Source: UBA9676 sp035532275 (GTDB lineage: Bacteria > Actinomycetota > Actinomycetes > Streptosporangiales > Streptosporangiaceae). Taken from it: a stretch of DNA of 64,000 bases. A program made the translations under genes and the position numbers. Numbering within the stretch: the stretch's first letter is position 1; each line of letters opens with the position of its first letter. Below, piece by piece: positions 48,581-57,775 of the stretch. The notes under the pieces are model-generated. The model had not been told where the DNA came from and searched no databases. It was given only the letters and a program-made list of their open reading frames with translations. The stretch spans positions 25,668 to 89,667 of the forward strand of contig DATKRG010000386.1 in assembly GCA_035532275.1 (NCBI GenBank). The letters are read 5' to 3'.

Positions 48581-50176
48581 GTGAGATTCTTGAGAAAGAC
48601 GAAGAAGTCCCGCCTTGGTGTATCCGCTGCGCTGCTCGCGGTCGCGCTCGCCGCGGCCGCCTGTGGCAGCAGCGGTGGCGGTGGTACGTCCGGCAGTGCC
48701 TCGCCCCACGCGGGCGGCTCCCTGACGGTTCTCGAGGACTCCGGGTACGAAGGCGCCTGGCCGGTTGGGCTGGACCCCGCGACGAACACCAACGGCGCCG
48801 CGGACCAGAGCTACATGGACTCGATCTTCGGGCAGCTCTTCGAGCTGGGCTCCCACGGCAAGATCATCCCCGACATGGCGACCGGGTACAGCTTCTCCAA
48901 TGGCGGCAAGACCGTCACCATCAGCCTGCGCCCGGGCATGAAGTTCACCGATGGCACGCCGCTCAACGCCGCGGCGGTGGTCTGGAACATCCAGCGTGAC
49001 CTCAAGTCACCGTGCACCTGCAAGCCCACCTGGCCGGTCGCTTCAGTCACGGCGCAGGGGACCAGCGCCGTGGTGATCAACCTGAAGGCGGTGTTCGCGC
49101 CGATCATCGCGTCCTTCATCGACTCGACGGCGAACTGGATCGCCTCCCCGGCGGCGGTGAAGAAGATGGGCGAGAAGCAGTTCGCGCTCACCCCCGTCGG
49201 CGCGGGGCCCTTCGAGGTGGTCAGTGACACGCTGAACTCGGTGCTGGTGCTGAAGAAGAACCCGCACTACTGGCAGAAGGGCCACCCCCTCCTCGACCAG
49301 CTCACCTTCAAGTCGGTCGGCGGGGACGAGGCGGCGTACGAGGCCATGCTCGCCGGTGAGGGGCAGGTCTACGAGAACATGTCCACGCCGGCCCTGCTCA
49401 AGCAGGCCGCGCAGCACTTCACCGTGGTGAACCAGCTCTCCACCTCGCCTTACGACCTCCAGCTCAACACTGCCACCGCGCCGTTCAACAACATCAAGGC
49501 GCGGGAGGCGATCTACTACGCGACCGACATCCAGCCGATCGTCAGCCATATCTTCGACAACCTCTATCCGCTGACTCAGGGGTTCACCGCCCCGGGGGGC
49601 ATCTGTTACCAGGCCACGGTCCCCGGATACCGGACCTTTGACCTCGCGAAGGCCAAGGCGCTCGTCAAGCAGCTCGGCGGGCTGACCGTCAACCTGGGCA
49701 CGATCAACGTGCTGGTGGCCAAGGAGACCACGCAGGCCCTGCAGACCGAGTGGGCCAAGGCGGGGATCAAGACCACCATCGCCTCCTACGACCTCGGCCC
49801 GCTCATCGCGCAGTTCACCGGGAAGAAATGGCAGGCCATGGTCCAGACCGCCGGTGCGTATGACCCGGCCGCGGGTGTTGGCGTGGGCTTCCGGTTCTCC
49901 TCCCTGTCACCGTTCAGCGGCGTGCATGACCCCAAGCTCGACTCGCTGCTGAACCAGGCTGCCGGGACGCTCAACATGAGCCAGCGGTGCAGCCTCTACA
50001 ACCAGGCCGCGTCCTACATCAACCAGCAGGCGTACGGGCCGTTCTACTTCGCCTTCGCCCCTGCCAACGTCGCGGCCAAGGGCGTGACCGGCCCCGGGCT
50101 CACCTCGCCCCTGTCCAGCGTCGTGGTGACGCCCAACATCCCGTGGGAGGACGTCTCCTACAGCCCCGGCGGCTGA
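48581..50176 (+). CDS. Peptide/nickel-type ABC transporter substrate-binding lipoprotein
   Basis: Protein of 531 residues from GTG 48581 (AGTAGG upstream), giving a lipoprotein signal with LAAAACGSS. The SBP_bac_5 domain follows: GGSLTVLEDSGYEGAWPVGL, ATGYSFSNGGKTVTISLRPG, MKFTDGTPLNAAAVVWNIQR. Such proteins bind peptides, nickel chelates, opines or other small molecules. The ligand is unknown, but the operon continues with an F420-type oxidoreductase and a MetE-like protein, suggesting a methylated or sulfur-containing substrate (inference). Confidence 0.88.
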   Translation: MRFLRKTKKSRLGVSAALLAVALAAAACGSSGGGGTSGSASPHAGGSLTVLEDSGYEGAWPVGLDPATNTNGAADQSYMDSIFGQLFELGSHGKIIPDMATGYSFSNGGKTVTISLRPGMKFTDGTPLNAAAVVWNIQRDLKSPCTCKPTWPVASVTAQGTSAVVINLKAVFAPIIASFIDSTANWIASPAAVKKMGEKQFALTPVGAGPFEVVSDTLNSVLVLKKNPHYWQKGHPLLDQLTFKSVGGDEAAYEAMLAGEGQVYENMSTPALLKQAAQHFTVVNQLSTSPYDLQLNTATAPFNNIKAREAIYYATDIQPIVSHIFDNLYPLTQGFTAPGGICYQATVPGYRTFDLAKAKALVKQLGGLTVNLGTINVLVAKETTQALQTEWAKAGIKTTIASYDLGPLIAQFTGKKWQAMVQTAGAYDPAAGVGVGFRFSSLSPFSGVHDPKLDSLLNQAAGTLNMSQRCSLYNQAASYINQQAYGPFYFAFAPANVAAKGVTGPGLTSPLSSVVVTPNIPWEDVSYSPGG

Positions 50177-50214
50177 CCGATCCAGCCAGCGATCCGCATG
50201 TGAAAGGCAGGTTT

Positions 50215-51291
50215 ATGGCGGCGGAAGCCGGCCCCGCGCCCGCCGGGCCCCCAGCGCAAGGGGTTCCGGGGGATCATTCCCCCGGGACAGCGCAGTGGGG
50301 CTCGGCGGGCCGTGCGGTGCTCACCTCCCCCGCGCTGCGGGTGACCGGTAAGCGGCTGCTGTCGGCGGTCCCCGTCCTGTGGGGGGTCACGTTCCTCACC
50401 TTCGTGGTGATGAACGTGCTGCCGGGAGACACCGCCCAGGAGCTGCTCGGGGCCAACGCCACCCCGGCCGAACTGCAGACGCTCCGGCTCAAGCTCCACC
50501 TCAACGAGCCGTTCTGGGTCCGCTACTGGCACTGGCTCAGCGGCGCGGCGCAAGGCCATCTTGGCGACTCACTGGTCAGCGGTCAGCCGGTCACCTCCAT
50601 CCTGGGCCAGCGGCTGCCGGTCACCTTCGAGCTGATGATCTACACCTTCTGCCTCTCGGTCCTGATCGCCGTGCCCGTCGCCGCCGCGGCGGCGTACCGG
50701 CCCGGCGGCCTGGTTGACCGGCTGAGCATGATGCTCAGCATGGCCGGGCTGTCCATCGCGCCCTACGTGCTGGCCCTGCTGCTCGTCCTCATCTTCGCCG
50801 TCAACCTGCGGGTGCTGCCGGCGATCGGCTTCGTCCCGCTGAGCCAGAGCGTCGTGGGCAACATCAAGTCGCTGACCCTGCCCGCCCTGTCCATCGGGCT
50901 CCCGCTGGCGTGTTTCTACATCCGGCTGCTGCGGGCGGACATCGTCGAGCAGATGCAGAGCGAGGACTACGTGGTGACCGCCAGGGCCAAGGGCGTGGCG
51001 CCGTGGCAGGTGCTGATCCGGCACGCCCTGCGCAACTCCATGTTCGGGTTCCTCACCGTGCTGGGACTGAACCTGGGAACCCTCATCGGAGCCCTGGTGA
51101 TCATCGAGCCGATCTTCTCCCTGCCGGGGATCGGCCAGGTGCTGCTGCAGTCGATCAGCGACCGGGACGTCGTCGTCGTGGAGGCGGTCGTCCTGGTCTT
51201 CGCGCTCATCGTGGTACTTGCCAACCTGCTCACGGACCTGCTGTACGCGGTCCTGGACCCGAGGATCCGGTATGGCCGCCCCTCTGCCTGA
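50215..51291 (+). CDS. Peptide/nickel-type ABC transporter permease (DppB)
   Basis: Protein of 358 residues from ATG 50215 (GAAAGG upstream). LLSAVPVLWGVTFLTFVVMN is the first helix of DppB-type permeases, LPGDTAQELLGANATPAELQ the outer loop, and EDYVVTARAKGVAPWQVLIR the EAA-type coupling loop. Six transmembrane helices. N-terminal 45 residues are Ala/Pro/Gly-rich and soluble. Forms the channel with the product of the next gene (20 bp overlap). Confidence 0.9.
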   Translation: MAAEAGPAPAGPPAQGVPGDHSPGTAQWGSAGRAVLTSPALRVTGKRLLSAVPVLWGVTFLTFVVMNVLPGDTAQELLGANATPAELQTLRLKLHLNEPFWVRYWHWLSGAAQGHLGDSLVSGQPVTSILGQRLPVTFELMIYTFCLSVLIAVPVAAAAAYRPGGLVDRLSMMLSMAGLSIAPYVLALLLVLIFAVNLRVLPAIGFVPLSQSVVGNIKSLTLPALSIGLPLACFYIRLLRADIVEQMQSEDYVVTARAKGVAPWQVLIRHALRNSMFGFLTVLGLNLGTLIGALVIIEPIFSLPGIGQVLLQSISDRDVVVVEAVVLVFALIVVLANLLTDLLYAVLDPRIRYGRPSA

Positions 51292-52162
51292 CACCCTGCT
51301 CGCGCCCGGTGTTGCCGTCCCGGCCCCGGCCGGGGCAGCGGCCCGGCGCCGGCGCCGGGCGCTCGCACCCGACATCCTCATTCCGGCGGCCATCCTCGCC
51401 CTGATCGCCGGCGGGTGTTTCCTGTGGCCGCTGGTGTACCCGGTGCCGGCGCCGGTCGGCGGCAGCATCCTGTCCGCTGGCCTGCCCCCGTTCTCGCCGG
51501 GGCACATACTCGGCACCGACCCGGTCGGCAACGACATCCTGTCGCGCATCCTGTACGGCGGGCGGGTCTCGATCGAGGTGGGGCTGGCGGTCACCCTGAT
51601 CGGCCTGGTGATCGGCGGCGTCATGGGAAGCGTCGCCGCCTACAGCGGCGGCATCGTCGACACCGTCCTCATGCGTGTGCTCGATGTGCTGATCGCGTTC
51701 CCCGCCCTCGTCCTGGCGGTCGCCATCGCCGAAGGGCTCGGGCCGAGCGAACTGCACGTCATCTGGGCGCTGTCCTTCTTCAGCGTGCCCGCGTTCGCCC
51801 GGATCGCCCGCGCCGGCACACTCCGGCTGCACGGGCAGACCTTCATGCTCGCCGCCCGGCTGTCGGGCACGAAGGCGTGGCGGATCCTGCTGCGTCATGT
51901 GACGCCGAACGTCCTGCCGCAGCTGATCACGTTCGGCCTGCTCGGGATGGGGGTCATCATCATCCTGGAAGGGGCGCTCAGCTTCCTGGGCCTGGGCATC
52001 CCGGACCCCGCGCCGAGCTGGGGCAACATGATCGCGCTCGGCCAGGGCACCCTCTCCGCGCAGCCCGTCCTCGTGCTCATCCCCAGCCTGTTCCTGCTGG
52101 CCACTGTGCTGTCGCTGAACCTGCTCGGGGACGCGCTGCGCAAGCGCTGGGGCGTGCGGTGA
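51272..52162 (+). CDS. Peptide/nickel-type ABC transporter permease (DppC)
   Basis: Protein of 296 residues from ATG 51272. ILIPAAILALIAGGCFLWPL is the first helix; HILGTDPVGNDILSRILYGG the DppC landmark; TFMLAARLSGTKAWRILLRH the coupling loop; LEGALSFLGLGIPDPAPSWG a conserved stretch. Together with DppB it forms the import channel. Overlaps the first ATPase gene by 4 bp. Confidence 0.9.
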   Translation: MAAPLPDTLLAPGVAVPAPAGAAARRRRRALAPDILIPAAILALIAGGCFLWPLVYPVPAPVGGSILSAGLPPFSPGHILGTDPVGNDILSRILYGGRVSIEVGLAVTLIGLVIGGVMGSVAAYSGGIVDTVLMRVLDVLIAFPALVLAVAIAEGLGPSELHVIWALSFFSVPAFARIARAGTLRLHGQTFMLAARLSGTKAWRILLRHVTPNVLPQLITFGLLGMGVIIILEGALSFLGLGIPDPAPSWGNMIALGQGTLSAQPVLVLIPSLFLLATVLSLNLLGDALRKRWGVR

Positions 52163-53142
52163 GCACGAGCCTGCTCGACGTGCGGGACCTGGCCGTCCGC
52201 TTCCGTCAGGCTGGCCGCGACGTGCCCGCCGTCAACGGGGTGAGCTTCACCGCCGAGCCCGGGCGGACCCTCGCGATCGTCGGTGAGTCCGGGTCGGGCA
52301 AGACAGTGAGCTGCCGCGCGGTGATGGGCCTGCTGCCCCCGTCGGCCGTGGTCACCGGCTCGGCCCGGTTCGCGGGCACCGAACTGCTCGGGCTTAGCGA
52401 GAACGATCTGCGGCGGCACCGGGGCGCTGACCTCGCGATGGTGTTCCAGGACCCGGCCCGCTCCCTCAACCCGACCATGCGGGTCGGCACCCAGGTCAGC
52501 GAGGCGATCCGGTCCCACCTGCCGCTCGATCGCAGCGCGGCGCGGGAACGGGCGATCGAGCTGATGGCCATGGTCCGCATCCCGCTGCCCCGGCGGCGCT
52601 ACGCCGACTATCCGCACCAGTTCTCCGGCGGGATGCGCCAGCGCCTCATGATCGCGATCGCGCTCGCCTGCCACCCGAAGCTCCTCATCGCCGACGAGGC
52701 CACCACCTCCCTCGACGTCACGACCCAGGCGCAGATCATGGACCTCCTGCTCGACCTGCAGGCTCAGCTCGGCATGGCGCTGATACTGATCAGCCACGAC
52801 CTGGGGCTGGCCGCCTCCTACACCGACGACGTCATCGTGATGTACGCGGGCGGCATCGTGGAACAGGCGGCCACCCGCCGCCTGTTCTCCGCCGTCCGGA
52901 TGCCGTATACGAAGGCACTGCTGGATGCGGTCCCGCGGCTCGAGCGCCCGCCGCATTCCCCGCTCCCGGTGATCGGCGGCCGGCCGCCTGACACCGGGGC
53001 ACTGCCGCCCGGCTGCCCGTTCGCGCCCCGCTGCCCGTCGGCGGCCGACCGGTGCCGGCAGCAAGCCCCGCCGCTGCTGGAGCACGAGCCCGGCCATCGC
53101 TGGGCCTGCTGGTTTCCCTGCGAGAACGGAGACCCGGGGTGA
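52159..53142 (+). CDS. Peptide/nickel-type ABC transporter ATPase (DppD)
   Basis: Protein of 327 residues from GTG 52159. Walker A AIVGESGSGKTVSCR, Q-loop VFQDPARSLNPTM, signature HQFSGGMRQRLMIAIALA, Walker B LLIADEATTSLDVTTQ, and a C-terminal oligopeptide-ATPase domain with cysteines (PPGCPFAPRCPSAADRCRQQ) that may hold a Fe-S or metal site as in this family. It powers uptake together with DppF. Confidence 0.92.
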   Translation: MSTSLLDVRDLAVRFRQAGRDVPAVNGVSFTAEPGRTLAIVGESGSGKTVSCRAVMGLLPPSAVVTGSARFAGTELLGLSENDLRRHRGADLAMVFQDPARSLNPTMRVGTQVSEAIRSHLPLDRSAARERAIELMAMVRIPLPRRRYADYPHQFSGGMRQRLMIAIALACHPKLLIADEATTSLDVTTQAQIMDLLLDLQAQLGMALILISHDLGLAASYTDDVIVMYAGGIVEQAATRRLFSAVRMPYTKALLDAVPRLERPPHSPLPVIGGRPPDTGALPPGCPFAPRCPSAADRCRQQAPPLLEHEPGHRWACWFPCENGDPG

Positions 53143-54179
53143 ACGCCGGGCCGCTGCTCGAAGCCCGCGGCATCGTCCAGGAATTCGTGGTCCGTGACTA
53201 CGGCGGCGTCAAGGGCGGCGTCGTCCACGCCGTCTCCGGCGTCTCGTTCGACCTGCGGCCCGGCGAGACCCTCGGCATCGTCGGTGAGACCGGATCCGGC
53301 AAGTCGACCCTCGCCAGATCGCTGCTGCAGGCACCGCGGCCGAAGTCGGGCTCCGTCATCTTCCAGGGCACCGATCTGGTGACGCTGAGGGGCCGCCGCC
53401 TCCTCGACGCCAGACGTCACCTGCAGATGGTCTTCCAGGATCCGTTCGGGTCGCTCGACCCCACGTGGCGGGTCGTGGATCTGGTCGAGGAACCGCTGAT
53501 CGCCTACCGGATCGGTGACCGTCCGGCCCGCCGGCGACGCGTCAGCGAGGTGCTGGAACTGGTGGGCCTCGACCCGGCCGCGTACGCCCGCCGCCGGCCC
53601 AGGGAACTGTCCGGCGGCCAGTGCCAGCGCGTCGCCATCGCCCGGGCGGTGGCGCTGTCGCCAGCGCTCATCGTCTGTGACGAGGCCGTGTCCTCCCTCG
53701 ACGTGCTCATCCAGGCGCAGGTGCTCAACCTGTTCGAGCAACTGCGTGGCGAGCTCGGCCTGTCCTACCTGTTCATCGCCCATGACCTCGCGCTCGTCAA
53801 GCAGGTCAGCGACCGCGTCGCGGTGATGTACCTGGGCAAGCTGTGCGAGGTGGGGCCGGCCGAATCGCTCTATACCGACCCGCTGCACCCCTACACCCTC
53901 GCCCTGCTGGAGTCGATTCCGAGCCCCGACCCGGCGGCCGGGAGGTCGTCCGCGCACACGGCCATCCACGGGGAGCCCCCGTCGCCTGTCCACCCCCCGA
54001 GCGGGTGCCGGTTCCGCACCAGGTGCCCACGCGCGCAGGAGCGCTGTGCGCTGGAGGAGCCGCAGATGCGGACCCTCGCCGAGGGCCATTCCGTGGCGTG
54101 CCATTACCCCTTGCCGGCCGGGGCCAGCCCGCGGCCGGCCGCGTCCGCCGCCGTGCCGCAGCGGCAGCCGGGCGCATGA
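53139..54179 (+). CDS. Peptide/nickel-type ABC transporter ATPase (DppF)
   Basis: Protein of 346 residues from GTG 53139. Walker A GIVGETGSGKSTLARS, Q-loop MVFQDPFGSLDPTW, signature ELSGGQCQRVAIARAVA, Walker B LIVCDEAVSSLDVLIQ, and the C-terminal cysteine patch (PPSGCRFRTRCPRAQERCAL) of oligopeptide ATPases. The N-terminal VVRDYGGVKGGVVHAVSGVS is a normal family variant. It ends the importer genes and is followed 16 bp later by the F420-type oxidoreductase. Confidence 0.92.
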   Translation: MNAGPLLEARGIVQEFVVRDYGGVKGGVVHAVSGVSFDLRPGETLGIVGETGSGKSTLARSLLQAPRPKSGSVIFQGTDLVTLRGRRLLDARRHLQMVFQDPFGSLDPTWRVVDLVEEPLIAYRIGDRPARRRRVSEVLELVGLDPAAYARRRPRELSGGQCQRVAIARAVALSPALIVCDEAVSSLDVLIQAQVLNLFEQLRGELGLSYLFIAHDLALVKQVSDRVAVMYLGKLCEVGPAESLYTDPLHPYTLALLESIPSPDPAAGRSSAHTAIHGEPPSPVHPPSGCRFRTRCPRAQERCALEEPQMRTLAEGHSVACHYPLPAGASPRPAASAAVPQRQPGA

Positions 54180-54195
54180 GCCGGGAGGAGATCAG

Positions 54196-55152
54196 ATGAG
54201 GCTGCGGATCCTGCTGGAACCCCGCTACGGCGCGACCTACCAGCAGATTCTGGCCATGGCGCGGGCCGCCGAGGAGACGGGGTTCGACGGCTTCTTCCGG
54301 GGTGACCACTACCTCGGCATCGACTCCACGGACGCCAGCTACGCCCCGACCGACTCCTGGACCACGCTGGCCGGGCTCGCGGTCCAGACCGGGCGCATCC
54401 GGCTCGGCACCCTGGTGACCGCCTCGACCTTCCGCCAGCCCGGCGTGCTGGCGGTGACTGCCGCCACCGTGCACGCCATGAGCGGGGGCCGGGCTGAGCT
54501 GGGCATCGGCGCGGCCTGGTACGAGCGGGAGCACCAGTCGTTCGGCATCCCGTTCCCGCCCATCAAGGAGCGCTTCGACCGGCTCGAGGAACAGCTGTCC
54601 ATTGTCACCGGCATCTGGGGCACGCCACCAGGCGAGAGCTTCAGCTTCCACGGCAGGCACTACCAGATCGAGAACTGCGTAAACTTCCCCGCCCTCGGGC
54701 GGCCACCCGGGGAGCCTGCCGGGGCCGCTGGCCCGGACCGTCCCCGGCTCATCCTCGGCGTGACCGGGCCGAAGCGTGGTCCCATGCTGGCGGCCCGGTT
54801 CGCCGACGAGTTCAACTGCGGCCTGGCGGAAGGCATGGCTGAGCGGGTGGCCAACTTCCGCCGCATCTGCGCGGAGACCGGCCGCGATCCGGCGACGGTC
54901 CGGGTGTCCACGGCCCTCCCGGTATCGTGCGGAGCCACCGCGGCGCAGGCCCAGCGGCGCGCCGGCGCGCTCGGCGACGCCGGTGCCCGGCTGCTGCGGC
55001 TGGGCGTGACCGGCACGCCCGCCGACGTGCTCCGCCGGATCGATGAGCTGGCGGCGGCCGGTGCGGACACGCTCTACTTCCATATCTACGACACCGACCC
55101 CGGCCACATTCGCCTGCTCGGCACCGAGGTGCTGCCGAAGGTGGGGGGCTGA
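54196..55152 (+). CDS. LLM class F420-dependent oxidoreductase
   Basis: Protein of 318 residues, ATG 54196 with GGGAGGAG upstream. LRILLEPRYGATYQQILAMA, EETGFDGFFRGDHYLGIDST, SGGRAELGIGAAWYEREHQS, GIPFPPIKERFDRLEEQLSI and RLILGVTGPKRGPMLAARFA are typical of the luciferase-like F420 group (TIGR03560 type). It probably reduces or oxidises the imported substrate with F420 or flavin; substrate unknown. It is embedded between an importer and a MetE-like gene, so it may start breakdown of the imported compound. It uses a Gly/Ala-rich loop (PPGEPAGAAGPDRP) about residue 180. Confidence 0.85.
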   Translation: MRLRILLEPRYGATYQQILAMARAAEETGFDGFFRGDHYLGIDSTDASYAPTDSWTTLAGLAVQTGRIRLGTLVTASTFRQPGVLAVTAATVHAMSGGRAELGIGAAWYEREHQSFGIPFPPIKERFDRLEEQLSIVTGIWGTPPGESFSFHGRHYQIENCVNFPALGRPPGEPAGAAGPDRPRLILGVTGPKRGPMLAARFADEFNCGLAEGMAERVANFRRICAETGRDPATVRVSTALPVSCGATAAQAQRRAGALGDAGARLLRLGVTGTPADVLRRIDELAAAGADTLYFHIYDTDPGHIRLLGTEVLPKVGG

Positions 55153-55212
55153 CGGATGGTCCGCTCGGCCGGCTAGGTTGCCGGTGACCGCTTATGCCAG
55201 GCAGGAGGCCAT

Positions 55213-56385
55213 ATGCCCGAGACCCAGAGCACCCAGACACCCTCCGCCGGGGCGCCGGGGCCGTCAGCAGCGCGGCCACCGTTCCGGGCCGACCATGTCG
55301 GCAGCTTGCTGCGCCCGCCCGAGGTGCTGCGGGCCCGCGAGGATTTCGCGGCCGGGCGCATCACCGCCGACGGGCTGCGTGGCGTCGAGGATGCGGCCAT
55401 CCGCGAGGTGGTGCGGATGCAGCAGGACGTGGGGCTGCGGTCGGCGACGGACGGCGAGTTCCGCCGTGAGTCCTGGCACATGGACTTCATCTACCAGCTC
55501 GGCGGGATCACGAAGGTGCAGGACGACACCATCAGGGTGGCGTTCCACAACGAGCAGAAGACCTACGAGTGGGCGCCGCCGTCCGCGCACGTCACCGCGC
55601 CGCTGACGCTCGAGCACACGATATTCGGCGACGCCTTCTCGTTCCTGGCCGGCGCGGTCACGGACGCGACGCCGAAGCTCACCATCCCGTCCCTGAGCAT
55701 GGTCCACTACCGGGGCGGCCGGTCGGCGATCGACGAGTCGGTGTACCCCGATCTCGGCCAGTTCTGGGCCGACCTGGCGGCGGCGTACGCGGAAGAGGTC
55801 CAGCGGCTCTACGACCTCGGCTGCCGCTACCTCCAGTTCGACGACACCAGCCTGGCGTACGTGAACGACCCCGCGCAGCGCCAGCACATCGCCGAGATCG
55901 GCGGCGACCCCGAGCATCAGCATGAGCAGTACATCGCGAACATCAACCGCGCGCTGGCGAACCGCCCGGCGGACATGGCGGTGACCACGCACATGTGCCG
56001 GGGCAACAACCAGAGCATGTGGGCCGCCGAAGGCGGCTACGACTTCGTCGCCGACACGCTGTTCAACCAGCTCGAGGTCGACGGCTTCTTCTGCGAGTGG
56101 GACGACGAGCGGTCGGGCGGCTTCGAGCCGCTGCGTTTCGTTCCGAAGGGGAAAAGAGTTGTCCTTGGCCTGGTGACGACCAAGCGCGGCGAGCTGGAGA
56201 GCAAGGACCAGCTGAAGCGGCGGATCGAGGACGCGGCCCGGTTCGTCGACATCGGCCAGCTGTGCCTGTCGCCGCAGTGCGGGTTCTCCTCCACCAAGGA
56301 GGGCAACGACCTCACGCAGGAACAGCAATGGGCGAAGCTCAGGCTGATCGTCGAGACGGCCCAGGAGGTATGGGGCGAGGGCTGA
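55213..56385 (+). CDS. MetE-like methyltransferase (YxjG-type), paralog B
   Basis: Protein of 390 residues, ATG 55213 (CAGGAGG upstream). It resembles the 47080 protein over nearly its whole length (PFRADHVGSLLRPPEVLRA, DGEFRRESWHMDFIYQLGGI, YLQFDDTSLAYVNDPAQRQH); zinc ligands are TTHMCRGN and SPQCGFSSTKEGND. It is 17 residues longer at the N-terminus. Paralogs flank the importer and F420-type gene, suggesting duplication within one system. Codon use is even along the gene, unlike paralog A. Methyl donor and acceptor unknown. Confidence 0.82.
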   Translation: MPETQSTQTPSAGAPGPSAARPPFRADHVGSLLRPPEVLRAREDFAAGRITADGLRGVEDAAIREVVRMQQDVGLRSATDGEFRRESWHMDFIYQLGGITKVQDDTIRVAFHNEQKTYEWAPPSAHVTAPLTLEHTIFGDAFSFLAGAVTDATPKLTIPSLSMVHYRGGRSAIDESVYPDLGQFWADLAAAYAEEVQRLYDLGCRYLQFDDTSLAYVNDPAQRQHIAEIGGDPEHQHEQYIANINRALANRPADMAVTTHMCRGNNQSMWAAEGGYDFVADTLFNQLEVDGFFCEWDDERSGGFEPLRFVPKGKRVVLGLVTTKRGELESKDQLKRRIEDAARFVDIGQLCLSPQCGFSSTKEGNDLTQEQQWAKLRLIVETAQEVWGEG

Positions 56386-56715
56386 GCCTGGAACGCCCGG
56401 CGTCGCCCCGGCAGGTCACCGGCCGTGGTCCGGATCGCGTGACAGAGCGCCTTTCGTGACACGGGCGTTGAGGCTGGTGTCAGATATCTGCAGGTTTCAC
56501 GGCTTGCTGGCTGCGGCGGCCCTGTTTGTGGCCGGACGCAGGAAGGTGCGGCGCGGGTTTGGGTGAACGGGGCATTGCCCAGCCCGCCTGATGGTGCGAT
56601 TCTCCGCATAAGCCGTCTGTGATGCTCTTGACCAGCACTCATAGCAGACGGCACCGGCGCCGCGCATGGCCCTCGGGACACGCCCGCCGCCGCCCGGAGG
56701 GAGTGAGCAGCGCAG
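56386..56715. promoter_or_regulatory. Intergenic region with an inverted repeat before the zinc dehydrogenase
   Basis: A 330 bp gap without a convincing gene. GCCGTCTG at 56612-56619 and CAGACGGC at 56645-56652 form a perfect 8 bp inverted repeat with an internal TGCT/AGCA pair, about 64 bp before the start codon at 56716. It may be an operator or leader hairpin for the zinc dehydrogenase-cupin pair. GGAGGGAG lies just before the start. Confidence 0.5.
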
Positions 56716-57759
56716 ATGCTGGCAGCGGTGACCCAGTCCCCGGGCGTGATGGTTGTCGATAACGTGTCGGAACCTGGGCCGCCCGGTCCGGCTGATGTCA
56801 TCATTCGGCCGGAGGCCGTCGGTATCTGCGGGTCGGATCTGCACGTGTACTCCGGCGATGTGGGCGCCCTGTCCGGGGCCCGCGACTTCTTCCCCCGGAT
56901 CCAGGGTCATGAGTTCTCGGCTGTGATCGAGGCGGCCGGCAAGGACTGCCCGGGCGGGGTGAAGGCCGGGGACCGGGTCGCGGTCTGGCCGCTGCACGGG
57001 TGCGGGCGCTGCTACCCGTGCCGGGTCGGGCGGGCGAACGCGTGCGTGTCGCTCGAGCTGTTCGGGATCCACCGCGACGGCGGGCTTCAGCAGCTGCTCT
57101 CCGTCCCCGCGTCCCACGTGTTCGGCGTCGGCGATCTCGACGCCGAGTCCAGCGCCTTCATCGAGCCCATGTCGATCGCGGTGCACGCGGTGGACCGGGC
57201 CGAGATCCGGGCCGGCCAGCAGGTGGTCATCCTCGGCGCCGGCCCGATCGGGCTCGCCACCACCATGGCCGCCGTCGCCGCCGGGGCCAGGGTCATGGCG
57301 ACCGACCCGGTCGCCGCCCGGCGCGACCTCGCGGTCACGGTCGGGGCCGAGCACGTGGCCTGGGGCAGCGACGGCGAGCTGCTCGACGCGGCCGGCGCGT
57401 GGACCCGCCGGAAGGGGCCGCCGCGGGTCATCGACACCACCGGTGATCCCGCCGTCCTTGCACAGGCGACTGCCATGGTGTGCTCGGCTGGGCGGGTCGT
57501 CGTCGTGGGGATGTCGGCGGCCACCGCGCCGCTGCGCACCGGGATCTTCCCGGAAAAGGAGATCGACGTCGTGGGGTCCAGCTGCGCGAGCGCAGCGGAC
57601 TTCCGCGCCGCGGTCCGGCTGGTACAGGCTCACCGGGAGCCCATCGCCGCCCTGTTCTCGCACCGCTTCCCGCTCACCCAGGCGCGGGCGGCGATCGAGT
57701 GCGTGGCGAGCTCCCCGGCAGAGATCGTCAAGGTGCTGATAACTCTCGGCAGCGTGTGA
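56716..57759 (+). CDS. Zinc-binding dehydrogenase (MDR family)
   Basis: Protein of 347 residues. EAVGICGSDLHVYSGDVG (catalytic Cys), IQGHEFSAVIEAAGKD (His-Glu), GCGRCYPCRVGRANACVSLE (structural-zinc cysteines), and VVILGAGPIGLATTMAAVAA (nucleotide loop). It resembles threonine/L-iditol-type dehydrogenases oxidising a polyol or secondary alcohol. It is followed 16 bp later by the cupin gene, suggesting that dehydrogenation precedes ring or C-C cleavage. Confidence 0.87.
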   Translation: MLAAVTQSPGVMVVDNVSEPGPPGPADVIIRPEAVGICGSDLHVYSGDVGALSGARDFFPRIQGHEFSAVIEAAGKDCPGGVKAGDRVAVWPLHGCGRCYPCRVGRANACVSLELFGIHRDGGLQQLLSVPASHVFGVGDLDAESSAFIEPMSIAVHAVDRAEIRAGQQVVILGAGPIGLATTMAAVAAGARVMATDPVAARRDLAVTVGAEHVAWGSDGELLDAAGAWTRRKGPPRVIDTTGDPAVLAQATAMVCSAGRVVVVGMSAATAPLRTGIFPEKEIDVVGSSCASAADFRAAVRLVQAHREPIAALFSHRFPLTQARAAIECVASSPAEIVKVLITLGSV

Positions 57760-57775
57760 TCTGGAGGAATGTGCA

